A stretch of DNA of 64,000 nucleotides from Peribacillus simplex (GTDB lineage Bacteria; Bacillota; Bacilli; Bacillales; DSM-1321). Every line of letters starts with the position of its first letter. Position 1 is the stretch's first letter. This document shows positions 26,543 to 35,947 of this stretch, one piece after another. Under the pieces are notes generated by a model. The model worked only from the letters and a program-made list of their open reading frames with translations, was not told where the DNA came from and searched no databases. The DNA is taken from NCBI RefSeq assembly GCF_900156045.1, contig NZ_FTMX01000001.1, positions 1,178,001 through 1,242,000 of the forward strand, in the 5' to 3' direction. A program made the translations under genes and the position numbers.

Positions 26543-27978
26543 AAAAAGTTGTGGAAAAATGGCCAATTTATATTAACGGCGAACCTATTCATACAGAACG
26601 TCATTTTGTAGTGGAAAATCCAGCAACATTGGAGCCTGTGGGTTATGTTCCGGACGCTGACGAAAAAGAGGCAAAGGCTGCTGTGGATGCCGCTCAAGCT
26701 GCTTTTCTGACTTGGTCGAAAACCAGTGCATATCATAGGGCTGAATTACTTGAGAAGTGGTACACGATCATTGAGAACAGGCTGGATGAAATCGCAACGA
26801 TCATGACACTGGAACAAGGAAAGCCATTGGCCGAAGCAAAAGGTGAAATGAAATATGCTTCAAGTTTCGTGAAATGGTTTGCTGAAGAGGCAAAGCGTAA
26901 CTATGGGGAAATCATTCCAGCCTCTGTTGCTTCAAAGCGTATTTTAGTGCAAAAGCAGGCAGTCGGTGTCGTTGCTGCCATTACCCCATGGAACTTTCCT
27001 GCTGCCATGATCACGAGGAAAGTGGCGCCAGCCCTTGCTGCAGGATGTACCGTGGTCATCAAACCCGCGGAACAAACGCCTTTGACCGCCTTGCTATTAG
27101 TTGAAAGTGCCCAGGAAGCAGGCATTCCGGCCGGTGTGATAAATATTGTAACAACACAAAAACCGGGAGATGTGTCAGACGTGTGGATGAATGATTCACG
27201 TGTTAAAAAGATCACATTTACTGGCTCCACCCCTGTAGGGAAACATCTAATGAAAAAGGCGGCAGAAACAGTAAAAAAAGTCTCGCTTGAACTCGGTGGA
27301 TTGGCTCCGTTCATCATTGCCGAGGATGCTAATATCGAAGAAGCAGTAAATGGTTTGATTCAATCGAAATTCAGGAACGCTGGACAAACATGTATTTGTG
27401 CGAACCGAATATTCGTCCATGAGAAAATTGAACAGCCGTTTTTACAAGCTTTTGAAGAGGCCGTTTTAACTTTGAAGGTTGGAAATGGAATGGAAGGAAC
27501 CGATCTTGGTCCATTGATAGATGGAGCCGCAGTTAAAAAAGTCCAGCTTCAATTAGAGGATGCTGCAAGTAAAGGGGCCATCATCCATAAAACCGCAAAA
27601 GTCGATGAAAAACAAGGATATTTTATCGCACCAGCGATACTTTCCAATGTAACGGATGATATGCTGTGCATGCAGGAAGAAACGTTTGGGCCAATTGCGC
27701 CAGTCAGTACATTCAAAACCGATCAAGAGGCGATCGATCGGGCCAATAACACGAATTTTGGCCTGGCAGCTTATGTGTATACCGAGTCATTAAATAAGGC
27801 AGTTGCCTTTTCGGATAGTCTTGAATATGGGATTGTCGGTATTAATGACAGTGCCCCATCCACTGCCCAAGCACCCTTTGGAGGGATGAAGGAAAGTGGT
27901 TTAGGCAGGGAAGGGGGACACTACGGCATGGATGAATATTTAGAAGTGAAGTATGTCTCCATGCTGCTAGGCCAGTAA
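26539..27978 (+). CDS. Succinate-semialdehyde-dehydrogenase-type aldehyde dehydrogenase
   Basis: A 479-residue ALDH close to the GabD/SSADH branch. PWNFPAAMITRKVAPALAAGCTVVIKPA, Glu in LELGGLAPF and nucleophile Cys in GQTCICANR are all present; the neighbouring Cys-x-Cys is typical of SSADH. The C-terminus GGMKESGLGREGGHYGMDEYLEVKY fits the same group. Start overlaps the permease stop (ATGA). With the iron alcohol dehydrogenase upstream it would convert a hydroxy-acid or diol, through the semialdehyde, to a dicarboxylate such as succinate; this pathway is inferred. Confidence 0.85.
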   Translation: MKKVVEKWPIYINGEPIHTERHFVVENPATLEPVGYVPDADEKEAKAAVDAAQAAFLTWSKTSAYHRAELLEKWYTIIENRLDEIATIMTLEQGKPLAEAKGEMKYASSFVKWFAEEAKRNYGEIIPASVASKRILVQKQAVGVVAAITPWNFPAAMITRKVAPALAAGCTVVIKPAEQTPLTALLLVESAQEAGIPAGVINIVTTQKPGDVSDVWMNDSRVKKITFTGSTPVGKHLMKKAAETVKKVSLELGGLAPFIIAEDANIEEAVNGLIQSKFRNAGQTCICANRIFVHEKIEQPFLQAFEEAVLTLKVGNGMEGTDLGPLIDGAAVKKVQLQLEDAASKGAIIHKTAKVDEKQGYFIAPAILSNVTDDMLCMQEETFGPIAPVSTFKTDQEAIDRANNTNFGLAAYVYTESLNKAVAFSDSLEYGIVGINDSAPSTAQAPFGGMKESGLGREGGHYGMDEYLEVKYVSMLLGQ

Positions 27979-28025
27979 ATAAATAGAATAGAAAAGAATA
28001 GTTCGCCATGATTTTCAGGTATTCA

Positions 28026-28074
28026 AAAAAGAGCAGAAGGCACATCAAATATCGATGTGCCTTCTGCTCTTTTC
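28026..28074 (+). terminator. Strong terminator of the second sigma-54 operon
   Basis: AAAAAGAGCAGAAGGCACATC pairs with GATGTGCCTTCTGCTCTTTT around a short AT loop. The rest of the gap to 28245 holds nothing I can identify. Confidence 0.9.
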
Positions 28075-28244
28075 CAATGATTAAAAAGCGTACGTTCCTT
28101 CAATGGCAAATCCATATATGACGATAATTTCTTCAAATAGATGCTTCAGAATAAATACTAAAGTGGGCGGTATGTTTACGGTTAATGTACGGGGCCATCG
28201 CTATCATACTAGGTGATTGCTGTATATATGACGGATCAAATGAA

Positions 28245-28271
28245 AAAACCCCCTAAGAAATCTAAGGGGGG
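28245..28271 (-). terminator. Terminator of anmK
   Basis: CCCCCT and AGGGGG form a GC stem; reading the minus strand it is followed by TTTTTT (A6 at 28243-28248 on the plus strand). It lies 15 bp beyond the anmK stop. Confidence 0.75.
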
Positions 28272-28285
28272 CTTTAATCTTATGT

Positions 28286-29446
28286 TTACTTACTAATTCG
28301 ATGTAAAGGAGGGAAGGTCATGTTTCCAAGGATGACATCGAAGTCAGCACCGGTAGCCTTGGGAACGTTACTTGTATTACCATGGAAAGTCTCATTTGCA
28401 AGTAATGCAAAGGCTACCGCTTCTTTCGCTTCGGAAGAGTGTCCCAAATCTTCTTGGGTCAAGACCTGAATAGAATTTCCAAGCAGTGATTGAATCATAT
28501 TTAATAACGCTTTGTTATAGCTTCCACCGCCGCCAATAATCACTTCTTCAATACTGGTTTTCGGAAAGATGAAATTTCGATAGTTCTCCACAATGGATTT
28601 TGCTGTAAACATCGTTACAGTAGCTAAAATATCTTGACTTGGAAGTGATTCAAACATCTTTAATAGTTTTACTACATACTCCTTGCCAAACAATTCCCTG
28701 CCAGTTGATTTTGGCGGAGGGCTCATAATATAAGGATGACTGATGCAATAAGATAAAAGTTCTTCATTGATTTTTCCTTGTTTAGCTATGTTACCACCTT
28801 CGTCATAGCTTATATTGAACAATTGGCGGCATACTTCATCAATGATCATATTCCCAGGCCCTGTATCAAAAGCATACATGTCATCAAGAGATGCTTGCTT
28901 GGGTAAAACGGTAACATTTCCAATGCCCCCTATGTTTTGAAGCAATCTTCCCTTCCCTTCACTTCTATAAAGAATGTATTCGGTAAAAGGAACAAGAGGA
29001 GCTCCTTGTCCGCCAGCTGCCATGTCCATCGTACGAAAATTAGAGATTACAAGTGTGTTTGTATCGTGAGCAATCACTGCGGCTTCCCCAATTTGTAAAG
29101 TGGAGGGGATATAATTTTGGTCCTTTAAAGGCTGATGGTAAATGGTTTGTCCATGGGATCCAATAAGATCCAATTTATTAATGGGGAATCCAGCTTTATG
29201 ACAAACTTCCTTTACCGCATTGGCAAATAATTTTCCTAATTTAAAATTCAAACTGCATATTAATTGAACATTGGATGTGTCTGCAGATAAAGACTGCATA
29301 ATTTCTTTTTCAATATCTTTTGGAAAAGGGCATGTCATGAACTCAATCATTTCCATTTCAGTCTCGAGTCCACTATTATTCACCCGAACAAGTGCGGCAT
29401 CAATTCCATCCAGTGATGTTCCGGACATTAATCCAACTATGTACAT
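28286..29446 (-). CDS. anmK: Anhydro-N-acetylmuramic acid kinase
   Basis: A 386-residue ASKHA-fold kinase that hydrolyses and phosphorylates 1,6-anhydroMurNAc to MurNAc-6-phosphate. It starts [20 protein letters not shown], the family signature, and has [17 protein letters not shown] and FDTGPGNM phosphate motifs. The open frame extends 39 codons upstream, but the MYIV start has GTAGGTGG about seven bases before it and gives the normal family length. Its product is the substrate of MurQ, encoded in the divergent operon 2 kb away, so the locus links recycling of anhydro- and 6-phospho-muropeptides. Confidence 0.92.
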   Translation of the reverse strand: MYIVGLMSGTSLDGIDAALVRVNNSGLETEMEMIEFMTCPFPKDIEKEIMQSLSADTSNVQLICSLNFKLGKLFANAVKEVCHKAGFPINKLDLIGSHGQTIYHQPLKDQNYIPSTLQIGEAAVIAHDTNTLVISNFRTMDMAAGGQGAPLVPFTEYILYRSEGKGRLLQNIGGIGNVTVLPKQASLDDMYAFDTGPGNMIIDEVCRQLFNISYDEGGNIAKQGKINEELLSYCISHPYIMSPPPKSTGRELFGKEYVVKLLKMFESLPSQDILATVTMFTAKSIVENYRNFIFPKTSIEEVIIGGGGSYNKALLNMIQSLLGNSIQVLTQEDLGHSSEAKEAVAFALLANETFHGNTSNVPKATGADFDVILGNMTFPPLHRISK

Positions 29447-29608
29447 CGTCATTCCACCTACTTCGATTCTTTTATAAACCCAATTTAGCATCATATGAAA
29501 CAGTATAAGATACCAAGGTAAGACCATTTCTAACATATTGTTTAATATATACTTTACGTCCATTGTTCACTGACATGCTTCTTGAACCGTTAAGCTATTT
29601 CTTGAAGT

Positions 29609-31219
29609 TTATTTTACTTTTATATTAATCTGTTTAGTTTGTTTACTTTCATTGTGGGTTCGGTCCAAGGCAGTCACAACATATGTGTAAGTCTTTCCTT
29701 TTTCTACACTGCCGTCAATAAACAATTGACGTTTATTTTCTTTATGCACAGTGGCAAGTAAGTTCGTTGAGTCTTCTATGTTTCTTTTTTTCTTCCCATC
29801 AAAACGATAAATGGCATAATAGGATGCATCTGATTGCTTGTGATCGTTAATTTCAAATTGTATTCCATCTCCTGCTTGTGTTGCCTTGCCCACCTTTGGA
29901 GCCTTTGGGGCATGATCATCAATCCAAGGCATGGCAGGAACCAATGCGGGGTGCTTATAAATATCCTCGCTTAAACGATCCGCTATCCCAAGGGGGTTTT
30001 TCCGTAAATCTTTGGCACTGAAATGCATGCTTCCATCAAATTCCTTATATGTTCGGTTCAGTTTTAACTGGTTTGGCATTTCTTCAGGATTGAACCAGTT
30101 TTGGACACCATTGGACTCTGTATTAATTTTATAGTCTCCTTGTCCAATATAGAGTTGAACATTTTTACCTTCGACTTCTTTTGTCCACCAATCAAGAAGT
30201 TTGGCATAGTCAGCTACTGGCAATCCTATATTCCAATATAATTGAGGGGCAATATAATCAATGTATCCATTATTGATCCACGTCCTGGTATCCGCATATA
30301 AATCATCGTAATTCGTTTGTCCAGCGGCAGTGTCAGATCCTGTGGGATCAACTGCTTTGTTGCGCCAAACTCCAAATGGACTTATACCAAACTTCACATA
30401 TGATTTTTCTGCCTTGATTTCTTCATTTATATTCTTAACAAGGTTATTTACATTATCCCTTCGCCAATCTTCCACATTTGTAAATCTATCCGCTCCATAT
30501 TTTTGATAGGAAATTTCATCTGGGAAAGGTACTCCTGCAATCTTGTAAGGATAGAAATAATCGTCCATATGGACTGCATCAATATCATAATTCTTAACAA
30601 CTTCCATTATTCCATCGATCACAAACCGCTGTACGCCAGGAATGCCTGGGTCAAAGTACAACTGCTGTCCATAAGGTATGACCCAATCAGGGTGCTTTCT
30701 AGCAGGATGAGATTCTGGAAGATTATCAATATCCGATAATTCGGCTTTCTTACCTAAAGGCATAGTAATGCGATAAGGATTAAACCACGCGTGAAATTCC
30801 ATATTACGATCATGTGCAGCTTCTACCATGAATGCAAGAGGGTCATACCCAGGATCTTTTCCTTGGATTCCTGTTAAATATTTTGACCAAAGACCGTATT
30901 CAGAAGGGTAGAAAGCATCTGCAGTTGGTTTAATTTGCATAACGACAGCATTCATCCCCATCGATTTTTGTTCATCCAAATATTTTATGAATTCTTCTTT
31001 CTGTGCTGATATGGATAAACCTGGTTTGGACGGCCAGTCAATATTTAACACAGTTGCAATCCAAGTTGCGCGCAGTTCCTGTTTTACATAAGTAGTTTGC
31101 TGAGGAATCGTCCCTGTTTCTGCATTTGCAATCAAATCGGATGGAAGGAGAAGTGACCCTCCCACCAAAGCGGCCAGCGCCAATGAACCAAATCTTGTCT
31201 TTGTAATTCTTTCATTCAT
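29609..31219 (-). CDS. Secreted GHL10-type glycoside hydrolase, YngK-like, with FN3-like tail
   Basis: A 536-residue secreted protein. A signal peptide (LALAALVGGSLLLPSDLIANAETG) is followed by a GHL10 (glycosyl hydrolase-like 10) TIM-barrel domain from about residue 45 (ELRATWIATVLNIDWPSKPG). It includes EFHAWFNPYRIT, DAVHMDDYFYPY, FGISPFGVWRN and DYIAPQLYWN. The last 90 residues look like a fibronectin-type-III module (YAIYRFDGKKK ... YTYVVTALDRTHNESK). Related proteins are suspected peptidoglycan or polysaccharide hydrolases. ATG at 31219 was chosen; a cre site 46 bp upstream predicts catabolite repression. Confidence 0.85.
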   Translation of the reverse strand: MNERITKTRFGSLALAALVGGSLLLPSDLIANAETGTIPQQTTYVKQELRATWIATVLNIDWPSKPGLSISAQKEEFIKYLDEQKSMGMNAVVMQIKPTADAFYPSEYGLWSKYLTGIQGKDPGYDPLAFMVEAAHDRNMEFHAWFNPYRITMPLGKKAELSDIDNLPESHPARKHPDWVIPYGQQLYFDPGIPGVQRFVIDGIMEVVKNYDIDAVHMDDYFYPYKIAGVPFPDEISYQKYGADRFTNVEDWRRDNVNNLVKNINEEIKAEKSYVKFGISPFGVWRNKAVDPTGSDTAAGQTNYDDLYADTRTWINNGYIDYIAPQLYWNIGLPVADYAKLLDWWTKEVEGKNVQLYIGQGDYKINTESNGVQNWFNPEEMPNQLKLNRTYKEFDGSMHFSAKDLRKNPLGIADRLSEDIYKHPALVPAMPWIDDHAPKAPKVGKATQAGDGIQFEINDHKQSDASYYAIYRFDGKKKRNIEDSTNLLATVHKENKRQLFIDGSVEKGKTYTYVVTALDRTHNESKQTKQINIKVK

Positions 31220-31264
31220 CAATAGTACAACCTCATTTCAATATAATATTTATATTTAATTATT

Positions 31265-31278
31265 TGTAAGCGTTAACA
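31265..31278. promoter_or_regulatory. Perfect CcpA cre site
   Basis: TGTAAGCGTTAACA fits the cre consensus TGWNANCGNTNWCA at every position. It lies 46 bp upstream of the YngK-like gene and 270 bp upstream of murQ, so catabolite control of the YngK-like gene is the likelier effect. Confidence 0.8.
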
Positions 31279-31433
31279 AATAATGAATATATGAATTTGT
31301 CACATATGAATAGTGAGATAAGATTTAAACAATAAAAAGAATCGGAGGTTTGGTTCATAAGATGGCTAGTCAGTGTACATTCCAATTTTAGTAGAAAGAT
31401 AACAATCAATTAGCTATCTATCGTTTATTTTAA

Positions 31434-31480
31434 AATTAATTTTTAAAAATGTATACACAATATTGAAATTAATTTTTAAT
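31434..31480. promoter_or_regulatory. Two copies of a palindromic box upstream of murQ
   Basis: AAATTAATTTTTAA occurs at 31434-31447 and again at 31467-31480; the core AAATTAATTT is a perfect palindrome. The copies are 33 bp apart, about three helix turns. They probably bind the MurR/RpiR-type (38359) or GntR-type (39355) regulator of this cluster. The rest of the 31220-31549 gap holds the cre site and AT-rich promoter DNA. Confidence 0.55.
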
Positions 31481-31549
31481 AGTGATATATTCTCTATAGC
31501 TAAAAAAGTTTCACCACTTTCACCACTGATATAAAAAAGGATGATATGT

Positions 31550-32434
31550 ATGCTAGAGCATTTAACGACAGAGCGCCGTAATGAAAAGACCATGAGTTTG
31601 GATGAAATGGGAACACTCGAATTTTTAGAGGTAATGAACGAAGAAGACATTAAAGTTGCCCATTGTGTAAAAAAAGAACTTCCGCAAATTTCTAAAGCCG
31701 TGGAGATGATCGTCGAAGCCATGAAAAAAAATGGCAGATTAATTTACATGGGTGCAGGAACAAGCGGGCGCATTGGTTTATTGGATGCAGTAGAATGTCC
31801 CCCGACATTCAATACCGATCCTAGTGAAGTAGTGGGTCTTATAGCTGGTGGGGAAAAGGCTTTCATTAAGGCAGTGGAAGGTGCTGAAGACAGTTTTGAA
31901 TTAGGTCCTGAAGATTTGAAGAAAATCGAATTAACAAACAGGGACGTCGTAGTGGGCATTGCAGCCAGTGGACGCACTCCATATGTTATTGCTGGATTGG
32001 AATATGCCAATCAAGTTGGTGCAGGAACTGTGTCGATAAGTTGTAACAAAGGTTCTGAGATAGGTAAGATTGCAAAAGTTGCGATTGAAGTTGTAAACGG
32101 GCCTGAAGTCCTGACGGGTTCTACACGTTTAAAAGCTGGAACATCGCAAAAGTTAGTATGCAACATGCTTTCCACCGCCTCAATGGTTGGAGTTGGAAAA
32201 GTTTATGGTAATTTAATGGTAGATTTACAGTTAACTAATGAAAAGCTAGTTGAACGTGCAAAACGTATTATCATGGATGCTACTGACTGTAGCTATGAAA
32301 TTGCAGATGAATTCCTAGAAAAGGCACATGCCCAGCCTAAGATTGCAATTGTCATGATTTTAACGAATGTATCATATGAAGAAGCCTCAAATCGTTTAGT
32401 GAAGGCACAAGGATTCATAAGAAAAACGATTTAA
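31550..32434 (+). CDS. murQ: N-acetylmuramic acid 6-phosphate etherase
   Basis: A 294-residue SIS-domain lyase that removes lactate from MurNAc-6-phosphate to give GlcNAc-6-phosphate. MLEHLTTERRN opens the protein; YMGAGTSGRIGLLDAVECPPTF (about 66-87) is the sugar-phosphate site with catalytic-type Glu 82; GIAASGRTPYVI is the second SIS loop. I use the ATG at 31550 rather than 31541 because it gives the standard N-terminus and better spacing from AAAAAAGG. First gene of a PTS operon for cell-wall sugars. Confidence 0.95.
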   Translation: MLEHLTTERRNEKTMSLDEMGTLEFLEVMNEEDIKVAHCVKKELPQISKAVEMIVEAMKKNGRLIYMGAGTSGRIGLLDAVECPPTFNTDPSEVVGLIAGGEKAFIKAVEGAEDSFELGPEDLKKIELTNRDVVVGIAASGRTPYVIAGLEYANQVGAGTVSISCNKGSEIGKIAKVAIEVVNGPEVLTGSTRLKAGTSQKLVCNMLSTASMVGVGKVYGNLMVDLQLTNEKLVERAKRIIMDATDCSYEIADEFLEKAHAQPKIAIVMILTNVSYEEASNRLVKAQGFIRKTI

Positions 32435-32475
32435 CGCTTTTTATAAAAAAAATAAAAAAATTGGAGGAAAAAAGA

Positions 32476-32784
32476 ATGAAGGTATTATTCGTATGTTCAG
32501 GTGGAATGTCTAGTGCAATCGTTGTAAGCGCTTTAAAAAAGGAAGGGGAAAAACAGGGTGTAACCATAGAAGTATTGGCAGTCGGCACTCAAGAATTTGA
32601 TGCGGAAGTACGAAATGGCTGGGATGTTGCAATGGTAGCTCCGCAAGTCAAACATCGTTTCGATGGCTTTAAGGCATCGGCAGATGAAGCGGGCGTCCCA
32701 TGTGAAGCAATTCCAGCCCAAGCTTACAGCCCTCTTGGCGGACCTAAACTACTAAAACTGGTAACGGAACTAGCAGCAAAATAA
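32476..32784 (+). CDS. PTS lactose/cellobiose-family EIIB component
   Basis: A 102-residue phosphocarrier. MKVLFVCSGGMSSAIVV carries the phosphorylated Cys 7, diagnostic for the IIB domain of the lactose/chitobiose/cellobiose PTS family. GGAGG stands eight bases before the ATG at 32476. It passes phosphate from the IIA protein (35948) to sugar bound by the IIC protein (32834). The family is distinct from the glucose-type MurP transporter usual for MurNAc. Confidence 0.92.
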   Translation: MKVLFVCSGGMSSAIVVSALKKEGEKQGVTIEVLAVGTQEFDAEVRNGWDVAMVAPQVKHRFDGFKASADEAGVPCEAIPAQAYSPLGGPKLLKLVTELAAK

Positions 32785-32833
32785 TAAAATAATTACTATT
32801 TCTTTTCACTAAACGTAAAAGGGGAAAACACGA

Positions 32834-34123
32834 ATGGACAAGTTTGTAGCTTTTTTAGAAAATAATCTTTCAACACCTATGGCTAAATTGTCTGAGCAAA
32901 AACATTTACGCGCAATTCGGGATGGTGTGGTTTCCGCGTTACCCTTCATCATCTTTGGCAGTTTATTCTTGATCATTGCATTCCCGCCCGTTGCAGCAGA
33001 TACGGCATTAGGTGAATGGTCTGCAAAGCATATAGCTGAAATATTAATACCATATCGATTAACGATGTTTATCATGACGCTATATATTACTTTTGGTATA
33101 GGCTACAGTTTATCTCAAAGCTATAAACTTGATCCGTTATCTGGAGGTTTACTATCTTTAGCAGCCTTCTTGTTCACAATTGGTGTAAAGACAATGGATG
33201 ATGTGGGATTTGTTTTGCCAATGACGAATCTCGGCGGACATGGTCTTTTTGTAGGAATGATTGTATCCATTTTTGCTGTCGAAATTTTACGTCTTTGTAA
33301 GACAAAAAATATCACAATCAAAATGCCGGATTCTGTTCCAACTTCAGTGGCCCGTTCATTTGAAGCATTAATACCAGTTTCAATTGTACTGCTTGTCATG
33401 ACTTTAATTACAGTCGTTTTTGCCGTTGATTTACATTCACTTGTCGATAAAGCGGTTGCACCACTCATCAGTGCAGGCGATACATTGCCAGGTGTATTAA
33501 TTCCAGTATTTTTGATTACATTCTTTTGGTCATTTGGTATTCATGGCGTATCTGTCGTAGGTGCCGTAGCTCGTCCGGTATGGGAAGTATACTTGGGGAA
33601 TAACTCTGCTGCGGTTGCAGCTGGAAAGGCAATTCCCCACATCGCTCCTGAAACATTCTTCCAATGGTTTATTTGGATTGGTGGGTCTGGTGCAACATTG
33701 GGTTTAGTAATAGCCATGCTCTTAACGGCAAAGTCCACCTATAGTAAAGCAATGGGGAAAGCAACAATTGTGCCAAGCATTTTTAACATCAATGAACCTG
33801 TTATCTTTGGGATGCCAATTGTACTAAACCCGGTACTGATTATTCCATTTATCATTACACCGCTAATTGGTGCAACACTTGCATATATAGCAACGTCCAT
33901 CGGACTGGTGAACCCGACATATGTAATGGTTCCCTGGACATTGCCCGCTCCAATAGGTGCCTACCTTTCAACAGGCGGTGATTGGAGAGCCATTGTTCTA
34001 GTGATGGTGAATTTAACTATTTCCGTTGTTATTTATCTGCCATTCTTTAAGATGTACGATAAAAAGCTTTTAGCACAGGAAAACATGGTGGAAACAACGG
34101 ATAATAAAAATATCGCTTTATAA
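32834..34123 (+). CDS. PTS lactose/cellobiose-family EIIC permease
   Basis: A 429-residue membrane transporter with about 10 helices of the IIC lactose/chitobiose type. SEQKHLRAIRDGVVSALPFIIFGSLFLIIAFPP at the N-terminus and FNINEPVIFGMPIVLNPVLIIPFIITPLIGA near residue 320 (substrate Asn-Glu motif) are characteristic. The ribosome site is AAAAGGGG. The operon context predicts import of an amino-sugar disaccharide or muropeptide sugar with phosphorylation at O6. A terminator-like hairpin follows. Confidence 0.92.
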   Translation: MDKFVAFLENNLSTPMAKLSEQKHLRAIRDGVVSALPFIIFGSLFLIIAFPPVAADTALGEWSAKHIAEILIPYRLTMFIMTLYITFGIGYSLSQSYKLDPLSGGLLSLAAFLFTIGVKTMDDVGFVLPMTNLGGHGLFVGMIVSIFAVEILRLCKTKNITIKMPDSVPTSVARSFEALIPVSIVLLVMTLITVVFAVDLHSLVDKAVAPLISAGDTLPGVLIPVFLITFFWSFGIHGVSVVGAVARPVWEVYLGNNSAAVAAGKAIPHIAPETFFQWFIWIGGSGATLGLVIAMLLTAKSTYSKAMGKATIVPSIFNINEPVIFGMPIVLNPVLIIPFIITPLIGATLAYIATSIGLVNPTYVMVPWTLPAPIGAYLSTGGDWRAIVLVMVNLTISVVIYLPFFKMYDKKLLAQENMVETTDNKNIAL

Positions 34124-34132
34124 GGAATACCT

Positions 34133-34170
34133 AAAAGGGAGTTTGGGACTAAATGCTCCAAACTCCTTTT
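34133..34170 (+). terminator. Intra-operon terminator/attenuator hairpin
   Basis: AAAAGG-GAGTTTGG pairs with CCAAACTC-CTTTT. It lies inside the sugar cluster between the IIC gene and the small membrane protein, so it may lower expression of downstream genes or protect the upstream mRNA. Confidence 0.7.
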
Positions 34171-34195
34171 ATGAATTGAGAAGGGGGGAAAGGAT

Positions 34196-34480
34196 ATGAA
34201 TTCAACATCCAGAATTCACTTTTTTAGTTACAAAAGTGCCTTTCTATTTTTTAGCTTCATTCTTGTTTTTAATTTTATCTTTAACAGATTAATGGATGCC
34301 TTTGAGATAAATGAACAATTATCACTATACTTGGGAAATACCTTTGCCATAAGCGCAGGATTGACGATGGTTGTTTGTTTTGTTGAAGGTAAGTTTAAAA
34401 ACAAGAAACAAGCATCACTATTATTCTTGTCTTTATTAGCGGTAAGCGCACTGGTTTGTTATGCAATCATCTATAAATAA
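34196..34480 (+). CDS. Small hydrophobic protein of unknown function
   Basis: A 94-residue protein with three hydrophobic segments (SAFLFFSFILVFNFIF; LGNTFAISAGLTMVVCFV; SLLFLSLLAVSALVCYAIIY). I recognise no family. Ribosome site GGGGGGAAAGG. It is placed between the PTS permease and the GH4 enzyme, downstream of a hairpin, and could be a membrane accessory factor; function is unknown. Confidence 0.6.
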   Translation: MNSTSRIHFFSYKSAFLFFSFILVFNFIFNRLMDAFEINEQLSLYLGNTFAISAGLTMVVCFVEGKFKNKKQASLLFLSLLAVSALVCYAIIYK

Positions 34481-34520
34481 ATGAAAAATTCAGATTAGCT
34501 TACTATGAGGTGTTAGGGGA

Positions 34521-35867
34521 ATGGAAATGAAAAACGGTTTGAAGATTGCCACAATTGGTGGTGGCTCCAGTTATACACCAGAATTAATAGAAGGTTTTAT
34601 TAAACGATATGATGAGCTGCCAATTAGAGAACTGTGGTTAGTGGATATTGAGGCAGGAAAAGAAAAACTGGAGATTGTAGGAACATTAGCAAAACGTATG
34701 GTTGAAAAAGCAGGACTTCCAATGGAAATACATCTAACGTTAGACCGCCGTCAAGCCTTGCAAAATGCTGATTTTGTCACAACGCAAATGAGAGTGGGTT
34801 TACTTGATGCACGAATCAAGGACGAGCGGATCCCATTGGAATTAGGCTTAATTGGTCAAGAAACAAATGGTGCAGGAGGATTGTCCAAAGCATTACGAAC
34901 TATCCCCGTTCTTCTGGAAATTGCAGAAGAAATGCAGGAGCTCTGCCCTGATGCATGGTTAATTAATTTCACGAACCCAGCTGGGATGGTAACGGAAGCC
35001 CTTCTCCGCTATAGCATGCATAAAAAAGTGATTGGGGTATGCAATGTTCCTTTTAATATGCATATGTCTATCTCTAACATGCTTGGTGTTGATATGAAGA
35101 GAGCGCACATAGATTTCGCCGGGTTAAACCATATGGTATTCGGGATGCATGTGTTCGTTGATGATCAAGAAGTCACGGATAAAGTGCTTGAAATGCTTGG
35201 CAATCCTGAAATTCAACTGACGATGAAGAATATTGCCCCATTGGCTTGGAACAGGAGATTTTTGAAATCTTTAGGAGTGGTGCCTTGCCCGTACCATCGT
35301 TATTATTACAAAACAAAAACGATATTAGAAGAAGAGTTGGAAGCATTCAAATCCGGGGAAACTCGAGCAGAAGTCGTGAAAAAATTAGAAGAAGGTTTAT
35401 TTGAACTATACAAGGATGAAAACCTTGACATAAAGCCTCCACAATTAGAGCAACGCGGTGGAGCTTACTATAGCGATGCAGCGTGTAACGTCATTTCTTC
35501 CATTTATAATGATAAAAAAGACATTCAAGTGCTAAATGTACAAAACAAAGGATCGCTTACTGATATTGATTATGATTCAGCAGTCGAAGTAAGCTGTATC
35601 GTCACCAAAAATGGACCAATTCCTTTGTCTATGGGTAAATTACCCATACAAGTGCATGGCTTAATCCAACAAATCAAATCATTTGAAAGAATAGGTGCTG
35701 AGGCAGCCATTACAGGTTCTTATGATAAAGCGTTATTGGCTTTAACGATTAACCCGCTTATTCCAAGTGATGACCTGGCGGAAATCGTTTTACAAAAACT
35801 TTTAAAAGCGCATGAAGCATACTTACCACGATTCTTCAGTGAAAATGCTGTCCCGAACATCAAGTGA
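34521..35867 (+). CDS. GH4 family 6-phospho-beta-glucosidase-type enzyme
   Basis: A 448-residue GH4 enzyme, which cleaves 6-phospho-glycosides by NAD+- and Mn2+-dependent oxidation-elimination. ATIGGGSSYTPELIEGF (10-26) is the NAD loop; NFTNPAGM (149-156) contacts the sugar; Cys 174 in GVCNVP and His 204 in GLNHM are metal ligands. LicH/CelF-type enzymes act on cellobiose-6-phosphate. Here, beside MurQ and MupG, a phospho-disaccharide of GlcNAc or MurNAc may be the target, but this is inferred. Confidence 0.88.
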   Translation: MEMKNGLKIATIGGGSSYTPELIEGFIKRYDELPIRELWLVDIEAGKEKLEIVGTLAKRMVEKAGLPMEIHLTLDRRQALQNADFVTTQMRVGLLDARIKDERIPLELGLIGQETNGAGGLSKALRTIPVLLEIAEEMQELCPDAWLINFTNPAGMVTEALLRYSMHKKVIGVCNVPFNMHMSISNMLGVDMKRAHIDFAGLNHMVFGMHVFVDDQEVTDKVLEMLGNPEIQLTMKNIAPLAWNRRFLKSLGVVPCPYHRYYYKTKTILEEELEAFKSGETRAEVVKKLEEGLFELYKDENLDIKPPQLEQRGGAYYSDAACNVISSIYNDKKDIQVLNVQNKGSLTDIDYDSAVEVSCIVTKNGPIPLSMGKLPIQVHGLIQQIKSFERIGAEAAITGSYDKALLALTINPLIPSDDLAEIVLQKLLKAHEAYLPRFFSENAVPNIK

Positions 35868-35947
35868 ATGGTGTTTTAAACAGTAAATATGGATTACAGT
35901 AATCCAATGAACCTTCAAAATCCAACATAAAATAGGAGTGTAATGAT

